In this document: piece after piece, positions 1-5,524 of the stretch
Numbering within the stretch: position 1 is the stretch's first letter
How the letters are laid out: the number at the start of each line of letters is the position of its first letter
DNA from: an uncultured Plesiomonas sp.
Lineage (GTDB): Bacteria > Pseudomonadota > Gammaproteobacteria > Enterobacterales > CAMTGL01
Assembly (NCBI GenBank): GCA_947071955.1
Contig: CAMTGL010000109.1
Location: 1 to 6,961, forward strand
DNA: 6,961 nt
Direction: 5' to 3'
The notes under the pieces: model-generated
Told to the model about the DNA's origin: nothing
Databases searched by the model: none
The model's input: the letters and a program-made list of their open reading frames with translations, nothing else
Program-made: the position numbers and the translations under genes

Positions 1-65
1 TACGGCGACCACCGAGATCTACACGCGTAAGATCGTCGGCAGCGTCAGATGTGAAAAAGAGACAG
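1..65 (+). other. Illumina Nextera P5 / Tn5 mosaic-end adapter (non-genomic)
   Basis: This is sequencing-library DNA, not genome. Bases 1-24 match the P5 flow-cell oligo without its first five bases. Bases 25-32 (GCGTAAGA) sit exactly where the i5 index belongs and match, from memory, Nextera index 517. Bases 33-65 are the Nextera read-1 primer ending in the Tn5 mosaic end (47-65, ...AGAGACAG). Two bases differ from the standard mosaic end: 54 and 56 are A instead of T. Genomic sequence starts at 66, inside a CRISPR repeat. The assembler probably ran out of unique sequence in the repeat array and extended into an untrimmed read. Confidence 0.97.
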
Positions 66-1955
66 GTTCCCCGCGCTAGCGGGGATGAACCGCATTGCAG
101 ACGCCTGCTCTGTCGCAGTGTTCCGTGTTCCCCGCGCTAGCGGGGATGAACCGTATCAGCTTTTACTTTTTCATGTGTGCAAGCTGTGTTCCCCGCGCTA
201 GCGGGGATGAACCGCAGGCATCTGCACTCATAACCGCATCTATTCAGTGTTCCCCGCGCTAGCGGGGATGAACCGCAATAAGTAGCCATTACAGACCCCC
301 GTAGTTAGTGTTCCCCGCGCTAGCGGGGATGAACCGCTCATTACGCATATCAATTCTCTATTTAATCCATGTTCCCCGCGCTAGCGGGGATGAACCGATT
401 AATCCAGGCCATTGAAAGCCGTGACTCATGTGTTCCCCGCGCTAGCGGGGATGAACCGCATGTTGCTAGTCACATTCCAATTAAGAAGCAGTGTTCCCCG
501 CGCTAGCGGGGATGAACCGGAGTTAATCAATGGCCGTTTATTTTGTTACAGGTGTTCCCCGCGCTAGCGGGGATGAACCGTTATGAGTAAGCGCAGTAAC
601 GGTTGGTATCTAGTGTTCCCCGCGCTAGCGGGGATGAACCGTAAATATCCCAGCCATGTTTACGCGCATGCAAGTGTTCCCCGCGCTAGCGGGGATGAAC
701 CGCTTGAGGAGTCAATTCTTCGATACATAGCTGCGTGTTCCCCGCGCTAGCGGGGATGAACCGCGTGATGGGCTGTGTTATCGGTGAAGAGCAGCGTGTT
801 CCCCGCGCTAGCGGGGATGAACCGAGCCTAAAAACATGCCAACATTCTAACAAAAAGTGTTCCCCGCGCTAGCGGGGATGAACCGTTCACGCGCCAAGAA
901 AACAGATGATTCAGCATGTGTTCCCCGCGCTAGCGGGGATGAACCGATTTAAACGAGTGGCTTGAGCAGTTACAGGCCGTGTTCCCCGCGCTAGCGGGGA
1001 TGAACCGCGGTATTCGCTGGGATTACATACAATGCCCCGGTGTTCCCCGCGCTAGCGGGGATGAACCGCAAACTGAATATCGCCTTGATCGCCGCCATGT
1101 GTGTTCCCCGCGCTAGCGGGGATGAACCGTGTTCAATCCTGCGCTCCTGCCAGTATTTACGGTGTTCCCCGCGCTAGCGGGGATGAACCGCGATACACCA
1201 ATGCAGGCTATTGTTAACCAGATGTGTTCCCCGCGCTAGCGGGGATGAACCGATGTTAACTCAGTACTCGACATTATTTCAGGTGTGTTCCCCGCGCTAG
1301 CGGGGATGAACCGTTACCGTTCGGGGGTTAACATGCAGGATTTAAGTGTTCCCCGCGCTAGCGGGGATGAACCGCTCTGAGATGGCAGTTACGGACTGCT
1401 CAAGCTGTGTTCCCCGCGCTAGCGGGGATGAACCGTTTGCAAAATTTGCTGGGATGACATCAACGAAGTGTTCCCCGCGCTAGCGGGGATGAACCGTACA
1501 TACCTAAGCGATAGAACATTCAATATATGTGTTCCCCGCGCTAGCGGGGATGAACCGCAGATTGCCGACTCGGTACAACTAGTCTATTAGTGTTCCCCGC
1601 GCTAGCGGGGATGAACCGCTCATGCTGTGTGTTTTCATGCGGTAATAAACGTGTTCCCCGCGCTAGCGGGGATGAACCGAAAACGCGTAAGTGGTGTATT
1701 CCCCAGTGATAGTGTTCCCCGCGCTAGCGGGGATGAACCGCACCAGATCAAACCCGAGCAGCAGGGGAACCGGTGTTCCCCGCGCTAGCGGGGATGAACC
1801 GATTGAACTGATTAATTGTCATTAGTGCGTTAAGTGTTCCCCGCGCTAGCGGGGATGAACCGAGTTTATCAATGGGCTGATATGGAAGACGGAAGTGTTC
1901 CCCGCGCTAGCGGGGATGAACCGCTTGAAAAAGAGTGCGCTAATATCATTTTGGC

Positions 1956-1984
1956 GTGTTCCCCGTGCTAGCGGGGATGAACCG
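1956..1984 (+). repeat. CRISPR repeat variant with C-to-T at position 11
   Basis: This copy reads GTGTTCCCCGTGCTAGCGGGG at its start, so base 11 is T. The change turns the innermost C-G pair of the hairpin into a T(U)-G wobble, so the stem should still form. It is the third repeat from the trailer end, and apart from the first base of the copy at 369 (A for G) and the last repeat, the other copies I read are identical. Confidence 0.9.
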
Positions 1985-2078
1985 CAACGCACGGGGGGAA
2001 TGGTTTAGACTACCTGCGTGTTCCCCGCGCTAGCGGGGATGAACCGGTCGCGAAATCTTCTATATGCACAACTCGTGG

Positions 2079-2107
2079 GTGTTCCCCGCGCTAGCGGGGA
2101 TGAACTG
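2079..2107 (+). repeat. Degenerate terminal (trailer-end) CRISPR repeat
   Basis: The last copy ends GATGAACTG instead of GATGAACCG, a C-to-T change at position 28. The hairpin is intact. The changed base would fall in the 5' handle of any downstream crRNA, but no spacer-repeat unit follows. A mutated final repeat is the usual mark of the leader-distal end, so spacers at this end are the oldest. Confidence 0.92.
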
Positions 2108-2125
2108 AACTCACCGAGTGGTTAT

Positions 2126-2317
2126 CTAGCGATTCCCTGCACTATCGCCAATTGCACGCACATAGAGCGTTGTCGGAGGGCATTCAATGCAGAGCTGGTT
2201 AAGATCGATAGTCTGTTCGACGTAGTCTTGCGCTGGGCTAGGAAAACCACATGCTGCTGGCGATAAGAACAACGGAAGTGCGAGCTCATCGGGCGTTGAT
2301 TGAGGAATAGCAAACAT
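2126..2317 (-). pseudogene. umuD: umuD remnant, N-terminal 59 codons of a SOS mutagenesis protein (truncated)
   Basis: UmuD is a LexA/S24-family protein that cuts itself after RecA activation and then joins UmuC as DNA polymerase V. The 63-codon frame starts at ATG 2315-2317 with GGTGA six bases upstream. It contains LPLF (residues 14-17), CGFPSPAQDYVEQTIDLNQL (23-42) and GDS (57-59). These match E. coli UmuD around the Cys24-Gly25 cleavage site, the following conserved block, and catalytic Ser60. After the serine the frame reads AGNR and stops. A full protein is about 140 residues, so the catalytic lysine and the whole dimer core are gone. No frame of the following 33 bp clearly restores them. 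Removing one base would give A-G-I after the serine, which recalls the family sequence, so small indels may have contributed (weak). The break lies about 34 bp from the last CRISPR repeat. No umuC is present. Identification is strong; loss of function is near certain. Confidence 0.85.
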
Positions 2318-2330
2318 AGTGGTTCACCAT

Positions 2331-2350
2331 GCATTGTAAATACACAATGC
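2331..2350. promoter_or_regulatory. Perfect inverted repeat, possible operator in front of umuD remnant
   Basis: GCATTGT and ACAATGC form perfect 7-bp arms around AAATAC. The element lies 13 bp upstream of the umuD start codon, just outside its ribosome binding site, where a repressor would block transcription or initiation. It is not a canonical enterobacterial LexA box (CTG-N10-CAG), and I found none nearby. It could be an operator for another repressor, a divergent SOS box, or chance. Confidence 0.4.
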
Positions 2351-2530
2351 GCAACGCTGTGCCTTTCAGGTACAGAAGCCCTCTGAATTTTCTGGGTGAG
2401 CTGTTTATCAATGTTTGAGTTGAGGCGATTTGCGCTCAATGAACATATTTCTCTAAAGGCATATGTGAGCGAAAAGAGAGTCGCATCAAACTTTGAGCAA
2501 AATATTTATATATGGTCTATAGCGTGTTGG

Positions 2531-2554
2531 CTGTTGGGCCCCCTGTTGGGCCCC
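2531..2554. repeat. Perfect 12-bp tandem duplication (CTGTTGGGCCCC x2)
   Basis: CTGTTGGGCCCC occurs at 2531-2542 and again, with no gap, at 2543-2554. The bases just before (GTGTTGG, 2524-2530) look like part of another, decayed copy. Each unit contains the palindrome GGGCCC, so the pair can also form GC-rich hairpins. It lies 57 bp beyond the 3' end of the tRNA gene. Confidence 0.85.
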
Positions 2555-2576
2555 AAGCTAAAAAGTAGCTTTTAGC
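2555..2576 (-). terminator. Possible hairpin terminator downstream of tRNA-Arg
   Basis: GCTAAAA (2557-2563) pairs with TTTTAGC (2570-2576) over a six-base loop. An alternative fold pairs AAGCTA (2555-2560) with TAGCTT (2566-2571). It is the first stem-loop of note after the tRNA 3' end, 34 bp away. On the minus strand it is not followed by a proper T-run, and its stem is AT-rich, so intrinsic termination would be weak. Confidence 0.3.
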
Positions 2577-2610
2577 AGGGAAGTAATGATGCATAACTCA
2601 TTGATTTTAA

Positions 2611-2687
2611 TGGTGCTCCCGACTGGATTCGAACCAGTGGCCTTCCCCTTAGGAGGGGGACGCTCTATCCATCTGAGCTACGGGGGC
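2611..2687 (-). tRNA. tRNA-Arg (anticodon CCU), CCA end encoded
   Basis: The 77-nt minus-strand sequence folds into a full cloverleaf. The D-stem is GCTC/GAGC, the anticodon stem TCCCC/GGGGA with loop CTCCTAA, the variable loop AGGCC, and the T-stem ACTGG/CCAGT with loop TTCGAAT. The discriminator A and CCA follow. Anticodon CCT reads the AGG arginine codon. The acceptor arms are GCCCCCG and CGGGAGC, which pair at six of seven positions. Position 3 is C opposite A70, where a U-A pair would be expected. The gene lies downstream of flgT on the same strand and has its own promoter. Its 3' end faces the gene-poor region and CRISPR array, the side on which elements integrating at tRNA genes usually sit. 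Confidence 0.95.
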
Positions 2688-2696
2688 AACCGCGCC

Positions 2697-2724
2697 ATTA
2701 TACTGATTAATCCGCGTTTTTTAA
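2697..2724 (-). promoter_or_regulatory. Sigma-70 promoter of tRNA-Arg with GC-rich discriminator
   Basis: On the minus strand a perfect TATAAT (2697-2702) is preceded, at a 16-bp gap, by TTAAAA (2719-2724), four of six matches to the -35 consensus. GGCGCGG lies between the -10 box and the tRNA start. Such a GC-rich discriminator is typical of stable-RNA promoters under stringent control. The -35 box begins only about 20 bp after the flgT stop codon. Confidence 0.72.
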
Positions 2725-2743
2725 GCCTTTAAATACCGTTTGC

Positions 2744-3913
2744 CTATGATTTAGTCACTAAATCACCCACTTGTACGGTAGAACCGGCACTTAAGCCTCG
2801 GCTGCTAAGTATTGCATGGGTGGGGTAAACCTGTGTCACGGTGAGCCGAACAGTGCTCGGTGTGAACATCTCTTGCACCTGACCTTGCTGGTCGATGAAC
2901 TCGGTGGTGTGCAGCAATTTTAACGTATCGCCCTTACGTACACCGTTACGCGCGCCGATATTAATCGTCAGGCGTGTACCATTAATCGCACTGATACGAG
3001 CCTGCGTGCTGCTGCACCCGAGTTGCGTATCTAAATCTTGTGCTATCTGATCGGTCTGTAAACGAATGGCATAACCATAAGCGGATTGCCAAAAGTTGGC
3101 ACTGCGCGTATCAATGCGCGCTGTGCGTTCAAATGGCCACTGTGCCTCGGTGCGGTATAGTTGCTGGAAAACTTGTTCACCGTTGTAGCTGTCAAAAACC
3201 TGAATATTGACCGCAAAGTTACGCTGCATAACGCTGGCCGAAAAATACTGGCTTAAACCGGTCTGGGGTATTGGGGTCAGATCAACAAGCTGCCCCGTTA
3301 ACAAATACTGCACCTGTTGCTGCTCACCCACTGCGGCTAACCAGTTGCCTGAGGCATCGGCTGGAATATGCGTGTTCTGATAACTGCGCACTTGCAACCC
3401 TTGTAACGCTTGGCGAAGTTGGCGCTCAAGTACTGTGGGATAATCAGTATCCAAATTAAAAATCGCACCGGTAGAGGCCTGAGTCAGATCATCCATTGCA
3501 AAACGATACACTGACATCGGTTTACTGTAACTGAGTCTGCGGCACATTTTTTGATCCGGCGTGATGTCTGCCCGCAAAGTCAGAGTATAGCGGCCCTGTT
3601 GTGTGGAAGTACTCACAATCGTGGCGCTGCGGATCGGGCTGCCTGCTGCATAGCTTACCTGTGTATCACCGTTGGCCAGCGCACTAAGCGAGGTGACCAA
3701 TGGGGTCTGGTAGTTCATTGAGACACCGGTATAACCGAGCAACTGCCCGCTGGCATCCATCAGCGCCAGTGTACGTAACTGTGACTCATCTCCCGCCTGT
3801 GTCGGAATACTGACACTGGTCTGATACCAAGCGGCATAAAGGTTGCTTGTAAACAGACTGGTGGCCAGTAGGCTGGCCGCATACAACGGAATTCGGCGGG
3901 ATACAGCTCTCAT
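2744..3913 (-). CDS. flgT: Flagellar H-ring protein FlgT
   Basis: FlgT is the periplasmic H-ring protein of Vibrio-type polar flagella. It surrounds the LP ring, is needed for flagellar assembly, and helps place MotX/MotY and so the sodium-driven stator. The 389-residue product matches the family's usual size. Residues 1-28 form a signal peptide (basic start, hydrophobic stretch at 9-21, cleavage likely within LYA-AWY). The mature protein starts with the aromatic WY typical of the family. An N-terminal domain follows to about residue 115. The middle domain (about 135-290) contains NFAVNIQVFDSYNGEQVFQQ (232-251). The C-terminal domain (about 300-389) contains INIGARNGVRKGDTLKL (317-333). Two cysteines, 124 and 300, could form a disulfide in the periplasm. 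The start is ATG with AGG eight bases upstream. It diverges from flgO and has a sigma-54-like site upstream. No terminator fits between its stop and the tRNA promoter, so transcripts may run into the tRNA. Confidence 0.9.
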   Translation of the reverse strand: MRAVSRRIPLYAASLLATSLFTSNLYAAWYQTSVSIPTQAGDESQLRTLALMDASGQLLGYTGVSMNYQTPLVTSLSALANGDTQVSYAAGSPIRSATIVSTSTQQGRYTLTLRADITPDQKMCRRLSYSKPMSVYRFAMDDLTQASTGAIFNLDTDYPTVLERQLRQALQGLQVRSYQNTHIPADASGNWLAAVGEQQQVQYLLTGQLVDLTPIPQTGLSQYFSASVMQRNFAVNIQVFDSYNGEQVFQQLYRTEAQWPFERTARIDTRSANFWQSAYGYAIRLQTDQIAQDLDTQLGCSSTQARISAINGTRLTINIGARNGVRKGDTLKLLHTTEFIDQQGQVQEMFTPSTVRLTVTQVYPTHAILSSRGLSAGSTVQVGDLVTKS

Positions 3914-4052
3914 CGGTGATACCTGAATAATCCTAACAGTGGCGACGATAGCCGTCGCAGATAACGGTTATGGCGCAGAGCCGAAGGATATCTCGGTAGC
4001 CTCTGCACTCGAGTCATGATTTATACGATGACGTGAGTCATTACCGGAACTA

Positions 4053-4068
4053 TGCAATTACCGTTCCG
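4053..4068 (-). promoter_or_regulatory. Sigma-54 promoter candidate for flgT
   Basis: The minus strand reads CGGAACGGTAATTGCA against the sigma-54 consensus TGGCACG-N4-TTGC(A/T). The GG (-24) and GC (-12) elements are exactly 10 bp apart, and ACG and TTGCA are also present. Only the leading T and the C after GG differ. Transcription would start near 4042 and give a leader of about 130 nt before flgT. In Vibrio many polar flagellar genes depend on RpoN with the activators FlrA/FlrC, so the assignment fits the gene. Confidence 0.6.
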
Positions 4069-4096
4069 CCGGTACTGCTGGCAATCAGAGAGTTGC

Positions 4097-4123
4097 TCAA
4101 GTTTTTACATGGGCAGACGATAT
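4097..4123 (+). promoter_or_regulatory. Sigma-28 (FliA) promoter candidate for flgO-flgP
   Basis: TCAAGTTT (4097-4104), an 11-bp gap, and GACGATAT (4116-4123) compare with the FliA consensus TAAAGTTT-N11-GCCGATAA at 13 of 16 positions with the exact gap length. Transcription would start near 4130 and give a leader of about 27 nt before the flgO GTG. No correctly spaced sigma-54 site was seen on this strand. Confidence 0.65.
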
Positions 4124-4156
4124 AAGAACCAGAGAGAGTGACAGAAGGCGCATAAC

Positions 4157-4801
4157 GTGAATCAGCTAAAAACATCATGGGTTGCCAGTCTGGTATCTGC
4201 ACTGCTACTGAGTGGGTGTACCGGACATCAGCCCTCGGCAGAACAGCCGTATGTCATGGATAAAAACCATGTAGAGGTGCTACCGCGCCACAGTCTGGAC
4301 TACTTTGTAGATGCAATGGCCCGTCAGCTGGTGGCATCCAATAAAAATCTGGTTGGCGGTGGTTCTGTGGCAGTGGCCTCATTCGTTGATTTACAGCAGA
4401 TGGATCAGACTAACTGGCTGGGCAACTTGATGGCTGACTCCTTTATCTACCAGTTGCAACAACGCGGATTGACCGTGCTCGATTATAAAACGACCGGCCA
4501 GATCCGGGTGACACCGCAGGGTGATTTTGCCCTCAGCCGCAACTGGCGTGATCTGCAAAAAGCTTATCGGGTGGATAACGTACTGACTGGCACCATGCTG
4601 CGCCAAGGCTCAGGAGTCCAGATCAATGCGCGGATTATCCGTTTTAGTGATCGGGTAGTGATCGCCACTGCACAGGGGTTTTTACCGGCAGACAGGCTGG
4701 GTCGCAGTATCGGCAACAGCAATAAAGTGCAGATCCGTGATGGTATGATAGTGCGAGGTGACAATACCTTTAACGCACCGAGTATCATCATTGCGCCATA
4801 A
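4157..4801 (+). CDS. flgO: Flagellar H-ring outer-membrane lipoprotein FlgO
   Basis: FlgO is an outer-membrane lipoprotein of the polar flagellum that works with FlgP and FlgT in the outer H-ring and aids motility. The start is GTG, supported by GAAGG ending eight bases upstream and by the signal peptide that begins right there. Residues 10-21 contain the lipobox LLSGC, with lipidated Cys21 followed by Thr, so there is no inner-membrane retention signal. The FlgO domain covers about residues 46-170. Recognisable blocks are LDYFVDAMARQL (47-58), VAVASFVDL (71-79), NWLGNLMADSFIYQLQQRG (86-104) and VDNVLTGTMLRQGSGVQINA (139-158). The 214-residue length fits the family. flgP follows after 114 bp on the same strand, and the pair is probably one operon driven by the sigma-28-like site. 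The stop codon lies inside the first unit of a 14-bp tandem repeat. Confidence 0.9.
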   Translation: MNQLKTSWVASLVSALLLSGCTGHQPSAEQPYVMDKNHVEVLPRHSLDYFVDAMARQLVASNKNLVGGGSVAVASFVDLQQMDQTNWLGNLMADSFIYQLQQRGLTVLDYKTTGQIRVTPQGDFALSRNWRDLQKAYRVDNVLTGTMLRQGSGVQINARIIRFSDRVVIATAQGFLPADRLGRSIGNSNKVQIRDGMIVRGDNTFNAPSIIIAP

Positions 4802-4849
4802 CATCATTACCATAACATCATTACCATAACATCATTACCATAACATCAT
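4797..4849 (+). repeat. 14-bp tandem repeat (CATAACATCATTAC, 3.8 copies) over the flgO stop codon
   Basis: Exact units lie at 4797-4810, 4811-4824 and 4825-4838, followed by 11 matching bases at 4839-4849. The first unit contains the flgO TAA (4799-4801), so that stop context has been copied downstream. Units of 14 bp shift frame, and the array fills nearly half of the 114-bp flgO-flgP gap. It has the form of a slippage-prone repeat whose copy number may vary between strains. Confidence 0.95.
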
Positions 4850-4915
4850 CGCGTGATTAATATCGATATTGGCCGTGCAAGCGGAAAATATACGGATAAA
4901 AAACAGGAATAACAC

Positions 4916-5377
4916 ATGCGCAAGTTGAAAATCAGTTTAGCACTGGTGGTGTGTACGGCATTACTGGGCTGTGCTCCAAACAGCAGCAGCCAGATCCTGA
5001 ATGCCGTGGGGTATGCCCCGATAGCCGTACAGCCGGGCAAAACTGCACAAGAGCGCCAATTACAAGCGATGCGAGCTTCACGTCTTGATGCGTACCGCGA
5101 AATGACCGAACAGCTCTACGGGCTGAAAATCAGCAGTCATACCCAAGTGTTGTCATCGGGCTCATTGCGTGATGCCGGAATACAAACACAGGCGGCTGGT
5201 TGGGTGCGCGGTGCGCAAGTGGTACGCAGCTATCCGGTGGGTGATAACTATGTCACCGAACTGCGTCTTGATCTGAATAACGTCAAAAAGTTGCCAGCCG
5301 TTGCCAGCGCGCCACCAACCGTGGTCGAGAAAAAAGAGCAGGTCATCTTAGTGCCTGCTCGCAGCGCAACGTTTTAA
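4916..5377 (+). CDS. flgP: Flagellar outer-membrane lipoprotein FlgP (LPP20 family)
   Basis: FlgP is the small lipoprotein that, with FlgO and FlgT, forms the outer ring around the polar flagellum at the outer membrane. In Campylobacter its relative builds the large basal disk. The ATG start has AGGA seven bases upstream (4905-4908). Residues 1-19 form a lipoprotein signal with lipobox LLGC, lipidated Cys19 and Ala next. The LPP20-type fold spans about residues 40-125. It contains KTAQERQLQAMRASRLDAYR (42-61), LSSGSLRDAG (79-88), a Gln-Thr-Gln stretch leading to GWVRGAQVVR (95-104), and a strand pattern ending VTELRLDLNNV. The C-terminal tail is proline/valine-rich and lysine-containing and probably flexible. 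The length of 153 residues is normal. It is the last gene of the rightward pair and converges on flgN, 147 bp away. Confidence 0.9.
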   Translation: MRKLKISLALVVCTALLGCAPNSSSQILNAVGYAPIAVQPGKTAQERQLQAMRASRLDAYREMTEQLYGLKISSHTQVLSSGSLRDAGIQTQAAGWVRGAQVVRSYPVGDNYVTELRLDLNNVKKLPAVASAPPTVVEKKEQVILVPARSATF

Positions 5378-5399
5378 CGCGCCGACACCTTCAGAACAC

Positions 5400-5419
5400 C
5401 CTATGTTTTTCGACATAGG
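5400..5419. terminator. Hairpin between convergent flgP and flgN, weak terminator candidate
   Basis: CCTATGT (5400-5406) pairs perfectly with ACATAGG (5413-5419) around TTTTCG, 22 bp after the flgP stop. Neither strand has a T-run directly after the stem, so it is not a classical intrinsic terminator. It could still pause polymerase or protect the flgP 3' end. A competing small stem (GATCC/GGATC, 5419-5434) overlaps it. The rest of the 147-bp gap shows no other strong stem. Confidence 0.38.
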
Positions 5420-5524
5420 ATCCCAGTGCGGATCATCGTTACCGTTATGCTGTAGATTGGTATGAATACTGAAAGGTGAATATGTAATGGTGAATACTGT
5501 TCAGCAAGGCAACAATCGGCCTGT

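Larger units (their letters stand above)
66..2107 (+). CRISPR. Type I-E style CRISPR array, 34 repeats and 33 spacers, leader end missing
   Basis: A 29-bp repeat recurs every 61 bp. It begins GTGTTCCCCGCGC and ends GCGGGGATGAACCG. The first copy (66-92) lacks two bases at the adapter junction. Full copies start at 125 and every 61 bp to 1162, then at 1224 and every 61 bp to 1956, then at 2018 and 2079. Spacers are 32 bp except 1191-1223 and 1985-2017, which are 33 bp. The repeat folds as CCCCGC / GCGGGG around a GCTA loop. It differs from the Escherichia I-E repeat, as I recall it, at loop position 14 (T for C) and position 24 (G for A). By family knowledge Cas6e would cut after G21, leaving an ATGAACCG handle. 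The degenerate last repeat puts the trailer on the right and the leader, with cas genes probably beyond it, off the left edge. All spacers differ. I saw none matching another part of this window. The real array may be longer. Confidence 0.98.
2318..2610. other. Gene-free stretch between umuD remnant and tRNA-Arg
   Basis: No open frame here resembles a known protein. The 105-codon minus frame that crosses the region (start near 2439) overlaps umuD in another frame and has low-complexity, non-family-like sequence, so I treat it as spurious. The stretch contains the inverted repeat at 2331-2350, an AT-rich patch around 2499-2522 (AATATTTATATATGG), the 12-bp duplication at 2531-2554 and a small hairpin at 2555-2576. 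No integrase, transposase or second copy of the tRNA 3' end is visible. It reads as decayed or non-coding DNA at a junction between an accessory region and the flagellar locus. Confidence 0.6.

Noticed and set aside
1680..1711. Spacer containing GTGTATTCCCC, similar to the repeat start
   Set aside because: The match is interrupted and not in register with the 61-bp period, so it is an ordinary spacer with a chance likeness.
66..2107. Self-targeting spacers within this window
   Set aside because: By eye no spacer matched the tRNA, flagellar or umuD sequences on either strand; a full search was not possible.
2018..2266. 82-codon plus-strand open frame
   Set aside because: It begins inside a CRISPR repeat and spacers and continues antisense to the umuD remnant; the product resembles nothing and is a by-product of the repeats.
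2351..2400. Possible LexA box (CTG...CAG) upstream of umuD
   Set aside because: The CTG and CAG triplets near 2357-2375 have the wrong spacing for CTG-N10-CAG.
2122..2439. 105-codon minus-strand open frame
   Set aside because: It overlaps the umuD frame, which has clear family motifs; this one has no recognisable motif and an odd composition.
4081..4100. TGGC...TTGC on the plus strand as a sigma-54 site for flgO
   Set aside because: The two halves are three bases too far apart; sigma-54 spacing is strict.
4391..5040. Minus-strand frames antisense to flgO and flgP
   Set aside because: They are antisense to two well-supported lipoprotein genes and show no ribosome binding site or family resemblance.
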